NCBI GenBank assembly: GCA_964441265.1
Contig: CAYYKJ010000004.1
Location: 62,001-126,000 of the forward strand
Direction of reading: 5' to 3'
Length of the DNA: 64,000 bases
DNA from: JAFGDH01 sp964441265
Lineage (GTDB): Archaea; Aenigmatarchaeota; Aenigmatarchaeia; QMZP01; QMZT01
Positions within the stretch are counted from its first letter, which is position 1, and every line of letters starts with the position of its first letter. The notes beneath the pieces were generated by a model. That model did no database searches. It saw only the letters and a program-made list of their open reading frames with translations, and was not told the DNA's origin. Both the position numbers and the translations under genes were made by a program. Below are positions 7,386 through 15,544 of this stretch, one piece after another.

Positions 7386-10054
7386 CCCTGTTTCTTTATT
7401 GGCAGGGTGAATATAAATCTACTCCCCTTTCCGAGCTTGCTCTCCGTCCATATCTTACCGCCGTGGTGCCTGACTATGCTCCTGCATATGGCGAGACCCA
7501 GGCCCGTCCCCCCGTGTTTCCTCCTGGCAGAGGTGTCCGCCTGGAAGAATTTGGTGAAAAGCTTCTTCATGTCCTTCTTGGAAATCCCTATCCCCGTATC
7601 GCTTACCGAAACCTTTATTTTCCCATCCCCCCGTGAAGCGGAGACTGTTATGCTTCCTTTGGGTCTGTTGTACTTTATCGCGTTGTTTATGAGGTTGGTC
7701 AGTACCTGGGTTATTCTGTACTCGTCCGCGGTGATCTCCGGGAGGCTGTCGGGCAGTTCGCTTTTCAGCTCCATGCCCTGTTTCTTGGCCTCCTCCTTCA
7801 TGTCGGTCACCGAATTCTTTATCACGGAGAGTATGTCCACCTTGCCCATCTCAAATTTCATCGAACCCGCCTCCAGCTTGGACATGTCCAGTATGTCGTT
7901 GACCAGAAGCTGGAGCCTCTTCGCGTTCCTGAGGCATGTCTTTATCTGGGTCTTCTGGGAATCGTTCAGGTTCTTTCCGTCCTTCATCATGTCCAGGTAA
8001 CCCACGATGGGGATGAGCGGGGTCTTTAGCTCGTGCGCCCCTATGTTCATGAATTCGCTCTTAAGTTTGTCCATCTTCTTCAGCTCCCTGTTGGCCTTCT
8101 TTATCTGCCTCTGCCTCTTCTCCAGCTTCTTGTTCGCCTCCCCTATGTCCTCCATTATGTTGAGGCTCGCTGCCCTCGCATCCTCCATTTCTTTCATCCT
8201 ATTTTCCAGTTCCCCGGTCCTTTTCTTCACCTGCTTTTCCAGCTCCCTGCTATATCCTTCGAGCTTTTTCCTAGAACGCTTCCACTCCTTCACCATATGA
8301 CCGAAATCCCGGGCGAGGTCACCCACCTCGTCGCCTGATTTTATGTCGATTTTCGTGTCGATGTCGCCCTTCCCGATTTTCCTGGCCGCATCCCTCAATT
8401 TCACGAGGGGCTTCGTTATTGATCTCGCGGTCAGGAAAGTGGCAGCGAACGCAGCGGCCAGGATCACCACAAAAAGCATCACGATCATGTTCATCATGTT
8501 ATAAGACGGCTCCAGTATTTCCTCTTCGGATATTTCCGCTATCAGGCAGAGATCATAGTCCTCCATGTAAAAATGCGTCCCCAGCACGAGGGAGTGTTCG
8601 TAATTCTCGTAGACCAGCGGCTTCCCGGCTTCCCGATCTTTCCGGAAGCAGCTTTCGACGTTAACGGTGTCTATTCTCTCGGTGAGAATGACGTTATCTT
8701 CAAACCGGAGATCCGAACGCAGATAATGATCCCTCCCGACCAGGTAGGTCTCGCCGGTCTCCCCCAGTCCGGATGAATCTCTCATGATAGCGCTGATTTG
8801 CCCGACGTCCATCTGAAGAATCACCTCCCCGGCGATTTCATCTCCGGCGAACACAGGTGAACCTATGTATATACAGGGCTCTCCTGTATGGACGTGGATC
8901 TCATAATCCGAGATCAGGGGACCGCTCGAGTTTATCATCCTCATGTAAACCCCCGCTAATTCGGTGTCATTGAAATTTCCCCTGTTCAGGTTTTCGCCTG
9001 CCTCACCCTCTTCCTTCACCGACCAGATAACATCGCCTTCCGGAGCGACCAGAAAAATGTCGTAATAACCGTAACTTTCCGCGAAATCGTGGATGTATTC
9101 CCCGGATTCTGCCTCCAAGACAGATCCTTTTTCCAGAGCATCGAGTACGGTGGGCAAGCGGGAAAGTATGTCTGCATCGGAAATCCTTTCCGAAAGATAC
9201 GAATCTATCCAGTTCAGTTTCTGCCCCGCGACACCCCTGAGATTATCCGCCGCCTGGGCCTCGACCATGTCCCTGGAAAAGGTGTTAACCGTGAAAAAGA
9301 GTATTAACAGGAAAGAGAGCAGTATTATCAGGAAAACTGTCATGAGTTTACTCCGGATTCTGAAAGAAAACGGGACCATCAGCCTGTATTTTATTATCGT
9401 ATAAGCTATGATCGCCCCCGTTATCACGGAAAGTGTGGATGTGAGGGGCATCACCTGTATCCCCAGCAGGGGCAAGACCCCCTCGCTCACGACTCCCCCC
9501 ACCAGCAGGATCAGTATGGAAAGCACGAGCAGAGTTGATTGTTTCCTCTTCTTCTTCGACCGGGATTTGGAATGGAAACGGTAACACACGAGAAGACCTA
9601 AAACTACGTATGTCACTATGTAAATTACCACGGGAAGGTATAACCCCCCCTCGAGTATGTTATAGCCCCAGTAGGAAACCTCTGCGGAAGGGGAGATCAA
9701 CGGGGTGAACATCCCCACCAAAAGGAATAATACCGCCGGCACGTAAAGAATATATACCCCTCTCCCCGAGGCCAGTCTGTTCCTGCTGAAGACCAGGAAA
9801 AAATGCAGAAGGAAAGCAGGAGCCAGTATCGACGCTGCGGTCGAGATCTTGTCGTAAAACAGAGCGGATGACTCGCTGAGGGAAACGAAGACCAGGAAAT
9901 CACCCGCTCCCCACGCACCAAGCCCATAAGCGACCATGGCGTAAAGTATGTTCATCCTGTTTCTCGGGTTCCTGTAAAGAATGTAGGTTCCGATGATTAA
10001 ATTGCACAGGCATGCGATCAGGGGGAAAAGGGAATATACGATCACTTCACTCAC
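7373..10054 (-). CDS. Multi-input membrane sensor histidine kinase (7TM + dCache-like + HAMP + HisKA/HATPase)
   Basis: This 893-residue kinase has about seven hydrophobic helices in residues 5-225, resembling the 7TM N-terminal region of some sensor kinases. Another TM helix lies at 237-256, an extracytoplasmic dCache-like domain at ~262-515, TM at 522-542, HAMP at ~545-600 and a long coiled coil at 590-670. HisKA follows with H674 in GAHELKTPLIP, then HATPase with N box (N787-N791), G1 DTGIGIS, F box FTKFF and G2 GGTGLGLAIC. All catalytic motifs are intact. It overlaps the kinase-less sensor upstream by 8 bp and the receiver downstream by 13 bp. The combination of 7TM and dCache inputs suggests integration of two stimuli. 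Confidence 0.93.
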   Translation of the reverse strand: MSEVIVYSLFPLIACLCNLIIGTYILYRNPRNRMNILYAMVAYGLGAWGAGDFLVFVSLSESSALFYDKISTAASILAPAFLLHFFLVFSRNRLASGRGVYILYVPAVLFLLVGMFTPLISPSAEVSYWGYNILEGGLYLPVVIYIVTYVVLGLLVCYRFHSKSRSKKKRKQSTLLVLSILILLVGGVVSEGVLPLLGIQVMPLTSTLSVITGAIIAYTIIKYRLMVPFSFRIRSKLMTVFLIILLSFLLILFFTVNTFSRDMVEAQAADNLRGVAGQKLNWIDSYLSERISDADILSRLPTVLDALEKGSVLEAESGEYIHDFAESYGYYDIFLVAPEGDVIWSVKEEGEAGENLNRGNFNDTELAGVYMRMINSSGPLISDYEIHVHTGEPCIYIGSPVFAGDEIAGEVILQMDVGQISAIMRDSSGLGETGETYLVGRDHYLRSDLRFEDNVILTERIDTVNVESCFRKDREAGKPLVYENYEHSLVLGTHFYMEDYDLCLIAEISEEEILEPSYNMMNMIVMLFVVILAAAFAATFLTARSITKPLVKLRDAARKIGKGDIDTKIDIKSGDEVGDLARDFGHMVKEWKRSRKKLEGYSRELEKQVKKRTGELENRMKEMEDARAASLNIMEDIGEANKKLEKRQRQIKKANRELKKMDKLKSEFMNIGAHELKTPLIPIVGYLDMMKDGKNLNDSQKTQIKTCLRNAKRLQLLVNDILDMSKLEAGSMKFEMGKVDILSVIKNSVTDMKEEAKKQGMELKSELPDSLPEITADEYRITQVLTNLINNAIKYNRPKGSITVSASRGDGKIKVSVSDTGIGISKKDMKKLFTKFFQADTSARRKHGGTGLGLAICRSIVRHHGGKIWTESKLGKGSRFIFTLPIKKQGWKK

Positions 10055-10982
10055 CTTTCTCCTTCTTGAGCCTGCTCTCCAGATCCTTTATCCTCTTCTT
10101 CAGCTCCCGCATCTTCAGCTCCCTCCCGACGGCGAACTTGTTGAACTTTTCCAGCTCCGCGTTCCTCCTCTCGAGCTGTTTTTTCGATTTCTTGAGCTCC
10201 TTTGTCCTTTTCTTGACCTGATTTTCCAAGTCCCTGCTGTATTTCTCGAGCTCCTTCCTGGACTCCCTGAGCTCCCGGCCCATCATGTCCAGCCTCGTGG
10301 AAAGCTCGCCCAGCTCGTCCCCCGATTTCACGTCTGCACTGTATTTCTTACCCTTTCCGATGGCCTCCATGCCCCTGCTTATTTTAAGGATCGGTTTTAT
10401 CAAGGCGGTCCTCAGAAAAATGAAGAGCAGCAGCACGAACAAAGCCATTATTCCAGCGTAAATCAAAATCTCGGTGATCGTGGCCGATTCTATCTTTTCG
10501 TCTATCTTTTCCAGCGAGAAGTCAACCTGGATGGTCCCGGCCACCTGACCGGAAACATGAACCGGAGTAACGACCTTCAGGCTCCTTTCACCGCCCCTGC
10601 GGACAATCTCGTGGAAAATCCTGTTTTCCTCATATGCATTCAGGTTGTCCTCGTCCGGAACATCCCCGACCCTTCCCGGACTGCTCGAAACGTATGTCAC
10701 CAGTTCCCCGTTCCGGAACAGGTTGAAGCTGATGTCTGTTATTTCCGGATCGAGCCATATCTGCTTCTGGACGAGCAGGAGCATTTCACCCTTGTTTTCG
10801 ATGGTCTCCCTGCTCTCGACACCCGCCTCCAGAGAATATGCAGTAGCCATGGCCCTTTCAACGAAGGAATCCACCAGGTCCCCGCTGTATATTTCGGTGG
10901 TGGTGTAAACAAGGACAGAAAAAAGGATAAGGGAGATGAAAAAAACAATCCCTATTATCCTGACCGTTATGCTTATTTTCAT
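10047..10982 (-). CDS. Kinase-less membrane sensor: TM - extracytoplasmic domain - TM - HAMP - coiled coil
   Basis: This 311-residue protein has a signal-anchor (7-27), an outside domain of ~140 residues, a second TM (~172-192), HAMP (~195-245) and a long charged coiled coil to the end, but no kinase, methyl-accepting or cyclase output. The coiled-coil start (KELEKYSRDLENQVKKRT) closely parallels that of the neighbouring kinase, and the tail motif FNKFAVGRELKMRELKKRI is shared with the PAS protein at 11815-12726. It begins exactly after the stop of the substrate-binding protein and overlaps the kinase by 8 bp. I infer that it docks by coiled coil on the kinase as an accessory input. Confidence 0.8.
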   Translation of the reverse strand: MKISITVRIIGIVFFISLILFSVLVYTTTEIYSGDLVDSFVERAMATAYSLEAGVESRETIENKGEMLLLVQKQIWLDPEITDISFNLFRNGELVTYVSSSPGRVGDVPDEDNLNAYEENRIFHEIVRRGGERSLKVVTPVHVSGQVAGTIQVDFSLEKIDEKIESATITEILIYAGIMALFVLLLFIFLRTALIKPILKISRGMEAIGKGKKYSADVKSGDELGELSTRLDMMGRELRESRKELEKYSRDLENQVKKRTKELKKSKKQLERRNAELEKFNKFAVGRELKMRELKKRIKDLESRLKKEKGE

Positions 10983-11774
10983 TTATCCCAGCCATTTATC
11001 CTTTATTTCTTCCAGCTTCCCCGACCTCTTCATGTCCCTGAGTATGCCGTTTATTTCGTTCATGAGCGCTTCGTTGCCGAGCTCTGTCGCTATGCCGTAG
11101 AATTCCTGAGTGAAGGGTTCTCCGGCGATTTCCAGCGAATCGTTTTTTTCGTCGATGTATCCCACCGCAGCCACGTAGTCCACTACCACCACGTCAACCG
11201 TTCCGTTCAGAAGACCCTCGATCGCATCCACCGAATCCCCGAAACTCATCAGAAGTTCCGGATCGGCATATTCCACTGCCGCATCCTCACAGGTAGTTCC
11301 GGCCTGGACCCCCACCTTTTTGCCCGCAAGATCCTCGGGAACATTCACATCCGTGTAGCCGCTCCTCACCAGCATCACCTGACCTCCGTTGAAATAAGGC
11401 ACGCTGAAAAGCATCTCCTCCTGCCTTTCGGGGGTTATGGTGATGGATGACATCGCCACGTCAACTTCTCCTGATTTCATTACCCCGAAAAGCGGTTCCC
11501 ATTCATAGTGGACCAGCTCAAGAGAAACGCCCATTGCTGACGCTATCTCCTCCGCAAGGTCTGCATCAAAGCCGATTATGTCCCCGGATTCGTCACGAAA
11601 CTCCATGGGGGGGTAGGTAGCCGCGGTCCCAACCACGAACTTCCCTATGTTTATGACGTCCGAAAGCGACGAATCGGATGATGTTTCCCGCGTTCCTGTG
11701 GTCGCGCATCCGGACGCCATCAGCACCACCATCAATCCGATGCAAACAACTGCTATTTCACGTTTTCCTAGCAT
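10983..11774 (-). CDS. Lipoprotein solute-binding protein, family 3 (amino-acid-type)
   Basis: This 263-residue protein has a lipobox LMASGC, which puts the lipidated cysteine at residue 23, followed by a Ser/Thr-rich linker. The periplasmic-binding-protein type II fold typical of polar-amino-acid receptors follows (TAATYPPMEFRD, GFDADLAEEIA, AMSSITITPER). No ABC permease or ATPase gene is nearby. Instead it sits inside the signalling operon, directly before the HAMP sensor with no gap. It is therefore more likely a ligand receptor feeding the sensor or the kinase than part of a transporter. The ligand is unknown; amino acids are the usual class for the family. Confidence 0.88.
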   Translation of the reverse strand: MLGKREIAVVCIGLMVVLMASGCATTGTRETSSDSSLSDVINIGKFVVGTAATYPPMEFRDESGDIIGFDADLAEEIASAMGVSLELVHYEWEPLFGVMKSGEVDVAMSSITITPERQEEMLFSVPYFNGGQVMLVRSGYTDVNVPEDLAGKKVGVQAGTTCEDAAVEYADPELLMSFGDSVDAIEGLLNGTVDVVVVDYVAAVGYIDEKNDSLEIAGEPFTQEFYGIATELGNEALMNEINGILRDMKRSGKLEEIKDKWLG

Positions 11775-11814
11775 TCACAACACCTCCATATTTCATGCAA
11801 AAAATGATCATAAC

Positions 11815-12726
11815 TCATCCGGATTTCTCTTTCAGTTCCTCCTCCAGCTTCCTTATCCTCTCCTTGAGTTCAATCATCTTCTTTTCCCTTCCGATGGTCA
11901 TTTTGTTGAATTCCTCCATATCAGCGACCTTTTCCTCGAGCTTTTCTTTGGATTTTCTTAGTGCATCCTCTGCCTTCTTCCTCTCGGTGACATCCTCCCC
12001 GATGTCAAGCACCTTGGTCACCTTCCCCTTCCTCTTCAGGGGTATGCCTATCAGCTCGACGAGTCTTTTTTCGCCATTCTTCAATTTCAGATTGTACACC
12101 GTTTTCCCTGTGACCTTTCCTCCCAGGTTCTTCCTGAACTCCATGAATGCCTTCAGCTTATCCTTCTTTCCCAGCAGTCCGAAATCGGAGAATTTCTTTC
12201 CCATGGCCTCTTTCATTTTCAGACCGGTCAGTTTCTCAGTGTACTTGTTGGCTTCCAGCAGCCTCCCGTTCCTGTCCAGCGTAAACGCCACGAAGGGCAT
12301 ATTCTCAAAAATCAGCCTGAATTTTTCCTCGCTCTCCTCGAGTTTGTTTTCCGCTCTCTTGTGGTCAGTGATGTCCTTCGCTACCTCGACAATGCCTTTC
12401 AGCTTCCCTCCGGATTTCAGCGGATATCCGCTGACCAGCCATGACCTCCCGTCAGGCGTCTTCATCTCCGCCTTCTGCGGCTTCCCGGTCCTCCCCGCCT
12501 TTTCCACCGGACAGCCCTCGCAGGGCTTCTTCCTGCCGGCCCATATCTCGTAGCAATACCTCCCCGGAAGATCCCCCTGTTTGGATTTGACCGACCTGGC
12601 CGCGGCCCTGTTTACCCAGAGAAGGTTGTGGTGGGTGTCCTGATAGGTCACGATATCTGACATCGCATTCAGAATCGCGGATTTTTCAACTTCACCCAGT
12701 CCGGACACGGATTTCCCTTTACCCAA
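11815..12726 (-). CDS. Soluble double-PAS protein with coiled-coil tail, no output domain
   Basis: This 303-residue protein carries PAS 1 (~15-120), PAS 2 (~133-250) and a C-terminal coiled coil. PAS 1 holds CYEIWAGRKKPCEGCPVE, a Cys-rich segment found in some redox- or metal-sensing PAS domains. No kinase, cyclase or DNA-binding domain is present. The tail FNKMTIGREKKMIELKERI matches the tail of the HAMP sensor, so the two probably interact or share a docking site on the kinase. It is the first gene of the minus-strand signalling operon, 40 bp ahead of the binding-protein gene. A cytoplasmic redox or small-molecule input is inferred. Confidence 0.8.
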   Translation of the reverse strand: MGKGKSVSGLGEVEKSAILNAMSDIVTYQDTHHNLLWVNRAAARSVKSKQGDLPGRYCYEIWAGRKKPCEGCPVEKAGRTGKPQKAEMKTPDGRSWLVSGYPLKSGGKLKGIVEVAKDITDHKRAENKLEESEEKFRLIFENMPFVAFTLDRNGRLLEANKYTEKLTGLKMKEAMGKKFSDFGLLGKKDKLKAFMEFRKNLGGKVTGKTVYNLKLKNGEKRLVELIGIPLKRKGKVTKVLDIGEDVTERKKAEDALRKSKEKLEEKVADMEEFNKMTIGREKKMIELKERIRKLEEELKEKSG

Positions 12727-12836
12727 AAAAACACCCCATGAATTGTCGCTTATTGAATAGTATGTCAGAATTAGTATAATAGCTTTGGTTTACATGGTAA
12801 ATCTGACTCTGACTCAAACGATCAGGCGTATCCGCT

Positions 12837-13046
12837 TCAGTCCATCTCTATGTCCGAGAAGTCCCTGTAGTCTCTGACGATTTCGAATTTTGACTTGCGG
12901 TGGCAGAGCGGACATCTCTCGGGGGCCTTCTCGCCCTTGAAGACAAAGTTGCATTTGGAGCACTTCCAGCTGGGAATCCCTGTTCTCATCTGCACCATCC
13001 CCGGCCAATGGCCGTATTTTCTGCCTCTCTCTGCCACAAACATCAC
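12837..13046 (-). CDS. Rubredoxin-like small iron/zinc protein
   Basis: This ~69-residue protein has a WKCSKCNFVF ... ERCPLCHRKSKF arrangement, i.e. two CxxC knuckles about 16 residues apart, as in rubredoxin-like domains of rubrerythrins and in zinc ribbons. GTG 13046 and ATG 13043 are adjacent start options; an internal ATG would leave the ~50-residue metal-binding core. It stands alone between the signalling operon and a divergent small zinc protein gene. Electron transfer or oxidative-stress function is possible, but a plain zinc ribbon cannot be excluded. Confidence 0.7.
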   Translation of the reverse strand: MMFVAERGRKYGHWPGMVQMRTGIPSWKCSKCNFVFKGEKAPERCPLCHRKSKFEIVRDYRDFSDIEMD

Positions 13047-13253
13047 CCGCCAAAAGACTGCGACATTTCAGTTTTTTTTGCGAAAAACGATTTTTCAGGC
13101 ATAAAGATTTTGTTAATACGACTTAAAAACCTTTCTTTTTTGCACTCCCACGCAGTCAGTATAACGGTGATATTTCCCGGTTTTTGCCAAAAATTTCATT
13201 TATAAACCAAAAATCCATAAAAATAAGCAATCATTACCAAAGGAGGGACCAAA

Positions 13254-13394
13254 ATGACAGAAGCATATTGCGTAAAATGCAGAGCAAAAAAAGAGATGAA
13301 AGACCCCAAGGGCGTGACTCTCAAGAACGGGAAGAAGGCAACCAAGGGCGTATGCCCGGACTGCGGAACGAAGATGTTCAAGATCGGCGGATAA
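13254..13394 (+). CDS. Small zinc-ribbon protein (DUF5679-like), 46 aa
   Basis: The ATG is preceded by a strong AAAGGAGGG (13239-13247) and by a TATA-like TTTATAAA at ~13199-13206. The product has YCVKCRAKKEMKD, a basic middle and GVCPDCGTKMFKIGG, giving two CxxC pairs in a compact zinc ribbon. This pattern matches the small archaeal/bacterial proteins grouped as DUF5679, whose role is not established. A good stem-loop with a T-run follows. The strong translation signals suggest abundant expression. Confidence 0.8.
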   Translation: MTEAYCVKCRAKKEMKDPKGVTLKNGKKATKGVCPDCGTKMFKIGG

Positions 13395-13435
13395 GGATCA
13401 TCCCCGGAAAAGGACGATCCGGGATCCGCGCAATC

Positions 13436-13466
13436 TGGGGTCATTCACCCCATTTTTTATTTTATT
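13436..13466. terminator. Bidirectional terminator candidate
   Basis: A stem TGGGGT / ACCCCA with a 5-nt loop (13436-13452) is followed by a T-rich run (TTTTTTATTTTATT). It lies between the convergent zinc-ribbon gene (ends 13394) and the epimerase gene (ends 13462). The T-run suits the plus direction; archaeal termination mainly needs the T-run. Confidence 0.55.
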
Positions 13467-14361
13467 CCGCTTTTCCACTGTACCAGTCGACCATCTCTCT
13501 CAGCCAGGAGTCCGTATTTTCCTCCGGGCTGTAATTCATCTTCTTCATGGCGCTGGATATGTCGTAGTTCCTGTTCATGGTGAGGATGTCCATGTATCCG
13601 CTCTTCCCCTTCAGGAAGGCGAGCGCCTTCACAACCCACATGGGGAGGGTCCTTGGCTTCTTCCCCAGCATGGAAACCAGCCTCCCCGCCAGCTCAGTGA
13701 ACTTCAGGGGAGCTGGATCGGCTATGTTGTAGACCCCCTGATCCGATTTCAGTGAAAGATCAAATGCCTGGACGAGATTAGAGATGTGAGTGATGTGGGT
13801 GAGGTTCCCGGTCTTGGGAATCGGGAAACCCTTCTCGAGCATGGAGAGGTTGGTCTTCCACTGGGGCGATCCGGACCCGTAGACCGGGGCTATCCTGAAA
13901 ATGATGAAAGGAATCCCCGAATTCAGGACCTCCTGCTCCGCCATGAGTTTCGAGAGCCCGTAGGCGTTTATCGGGTTTCTCTGATAGTCCTCGTCCGCCT
14001 TCTCCCCGGGCGCGATTTCCCCGTAAACCGAGACAGAGGAAGAGAAAACGAACCTCCCGGCGTTCTTGCATTCCTCCAGCAGGTTTTTCGTCCCCTCGTG
14101 ATTGATGAGCATGAGATTGTCCCTTTTCTTCTTGGAATAAGATACCAACCCGGCCAGATGTACCACCGTGTCGACATCCCTGCCCACGCCGGAAAGGGTC
14201 TCCTTCCTGGTTATGTCCCCTTTCACTACATCGAACTCCGGGTAAACCCTCCCGGCGTTCTCGTAGTCTATGGCGAGTATCCGGATGTCCTTCCTCTTTT
14301 CCGCTATCTTCCCCACTATGCTTCCCCCGAGGAAACCCGTAGCGCCCGTTATGAGAATCAT
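13462..14361 (-). CDS. NAD-dependent epimerase/dehydratase (extended SDR)
   Basis: This 299-residue extended short-chain dehydrogenase has a nucleotide-binding GATGFLG near residue 6-12, the catalytic Ser run SSS (~107-109), and Y134/K138 in YGLSK. The family acts on nucleotide sugars or other hydroxy substrates; the exact substrate is not visible. I take ATG 14361 as the start because AAAGGAG sits 6-7 nt upstream; a longer TTG start at 14382 would place that site inside the gene. A TATA-like TTTATATC at ~14384-14391 precedes it. It is divergent from GGGP synthase. Confidence 0.88.
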   Translation of the reverse strand: MILITGATGFLGGSIVGKIAEKRKDIRILAIDYENAGRVYPEFDVVKGDITRKETLSGVGRDVDTVVHLAGLVSYSKKKRDNLMLINHEGTKNLLEECKNAGRFVFSSSVSVYGEIAPGEKADEDYQRNPINAYGLSKLMAEQEVLNSGIPFIIFRIAPVYGSGSPQWKTNLSMLEKGFPIPKTGNLTHITHISNLVQAFDLSLKSDQGVYNIADPAPLKFTELAGRLVSMLGKKPRTLPMWVVKALAFLKGKSGYMDILTMNRNYDISSAMKKMNYSPEENTDSWLREMVDWYSGKAE

Positions 14362-14482
14362 ATTAATCTCCTTTGTGCCCAAGATATAAATTCTTGTGCG
14401 GCCCGCCGGCCGTGCGACAGGGTTCCCTTAAGTCGATTGCAAAAAGACGGGGAATGAAATCCCGACCAACGACGGTGAACAA

Positions 14483-14491
14483 TTTATATAA
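14483..14491 (+). promoter_or_regulatory. TATA box of GGGP synthase gene
   Basis: TTTATATAA is centred 28 nt upstream of the ATG at 14515, the expected spacing for a leaderless archaeal mRNA; no Shine-Dalgarno precedes the ATG. It serves as an example of the promoter style seen at many genes in this window. Confidence 0.6.
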
Positions 14492-14514
14492 ATCAGGGTG
14501 GACATACTAGAAAT

Positions 14515-15288
14515 ATGAAAACCGGAAAGGTGGAGAAATACCTCCGGGAGAAGCGGGAGAGCCGGGGATGCTACCTGATGACTCTCATAGACCCTCCCGA
14601 CCAGGGGCCCGCAGAGGCGGGCAAGATGGCCAGGGAGGCCCAGGAAGGGGGGTCGGACATAATTCTCGTAGGGGGCTCGGCCTCCGCCCAGGGAGAGATA
14701 CTCGACCAGACCATACTCAGGATAAAGGACAACTGCTCCCTGCCGGTGCTCCTGTTCCCCGGAAACATCGGAACCACCTCCAAGCACGCGGACGCCATAT
14801 ATTTCATGAGCCTGCTCAATTCCAGAAACCCGTACTGGATATCCCAGGCGCAGGTCCTCGGATCGGTCATAGTCAGGAAGATGGGCACCGAGGCCATACC
14901 GACCGCTTATCTTGTCGTCGAGCCCGGCCAGGCGGTGGGTTACATAGGCGACGCCAACCTCCTCCCCAGGAACAAGCCGTACATAGCGGCCCAGTACGCC
15001 CTCGCGGGCGAGATGATGGGCATGAGGATAATCGTGGCCGATTCCGGATCGGGTCCGCCCACGCCCTACAAGCCGGAATTCGCGGCCGCGGTGAGGAAGG
15101 CCATCTCCCCCGACACGCTCCTGCACTGTGCAGGCGGAATAAGGACACCTCAGCAGGCGGCAGGCCTGGTGAAGGCGGGAGCGGACGGAATCCACGTGGG
15201 AACCGCTTTCGAGAACCTCAGGGACATGAAATCAATGGTCAGGCGCTTCTCCGACGCCATGAAAGCTGAAGGGAAGAAACGGGTCTGA
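14515..15288 (+). CDS. Geranylgeranylglyceryl phosphate synthase
   Basis: This 257-residue TIM barrel of the GGGPS/PcrB family transfers geranylgeranyl from GGPP to sn-glycerol-1-phosphate, the first committed step of archaeal ether-lipid synthesis. Family hallmarks are LIDPPDQ at the N-terminus, GGSASAQ, LLFPGN, TAYLVVEPGQAVGYIGDA, IVADSGSGPPTP and the phosphate-binding CAGGIRTPQQA and GADGIHVGTA. The length matches the longer archaeal group. The mRNA is probably leaderless (TATA 14483-14491). One of the UbiA genes at 1921-3517 could provide the following step. This gene is strong evidence that the host is an archaeon. Confidence 0.95.
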   Translation: MKTGKVEKYLREKRESRGCYLMTLIDPPDQGPAEAGKMAREAQEGGSDIILVGGSASAQGEILDQTILRIKDNCSLPVLLFPGNIGTTSKHADAIYFMSLLNSRNPYWISQAQVLGSVIVRKMGTEAIPTAYLVVEPGQAVGYIGDANLLPRNKPYIAAQYALAGEMMGMRIIVADSGSGPPTPYKPEFAAAVRKAISPDTLLHCAGGIRTPQQAAGLVKAGADGIHVGTAFENLRDMKSMVRRFSDAMKAEGKKRV

Positions 15289-15337
15289 TTCTCGCCGGAA
15301 CAGGCAAAGGTTAAAAGAATTGCCGGCATATCACGTT

Positions 15338-15544
15338 ATGGGAAAGGAAAGGTCCGGCTACAAATCCTTCAAACATCATTATCAGACAAACCAACTCACG
15401 GGGACCGAGGGCATCGAGGTCCTTTACTCGGCGGGATGGTATTATTTCTCGATCACCGGCGACGGAAACCTGACGGGTAAAACCGGGGAAAGGAGAACCC
15501 CTAAAAATGCCATAGGCAGCAAAAAGTGGAGAGAAATCAGCTGA
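15338..15544 (+). CDS. Small hypothetical protein (68 aa)
   Basis: ATG 15338 follows a TTAAAAG element by ~24 nt, consistent with a leaderless transcript. The product is basic and aromatic (GYKSFKHHYQTNQL, YSAGWYYFSITGDGNLTG), perhaps one small beta domain. It overlaps the convergent HAD hydrolase by 8 bp. No family recognised. Confidence 0.5.
   Translation: MGKERSGYKSFKHHYQTNQLTGTEGIEVLYSAGWYYFSITGDGNLTGKTGERRTPKNAIGSKKWREIS

Noticed and set aside
10983..11774. Binding protein as part of an ABC importer
   Set aside because: No permease or ATPase gene in the operon or anywhere in the window, and the gene is locked between signalling genes.
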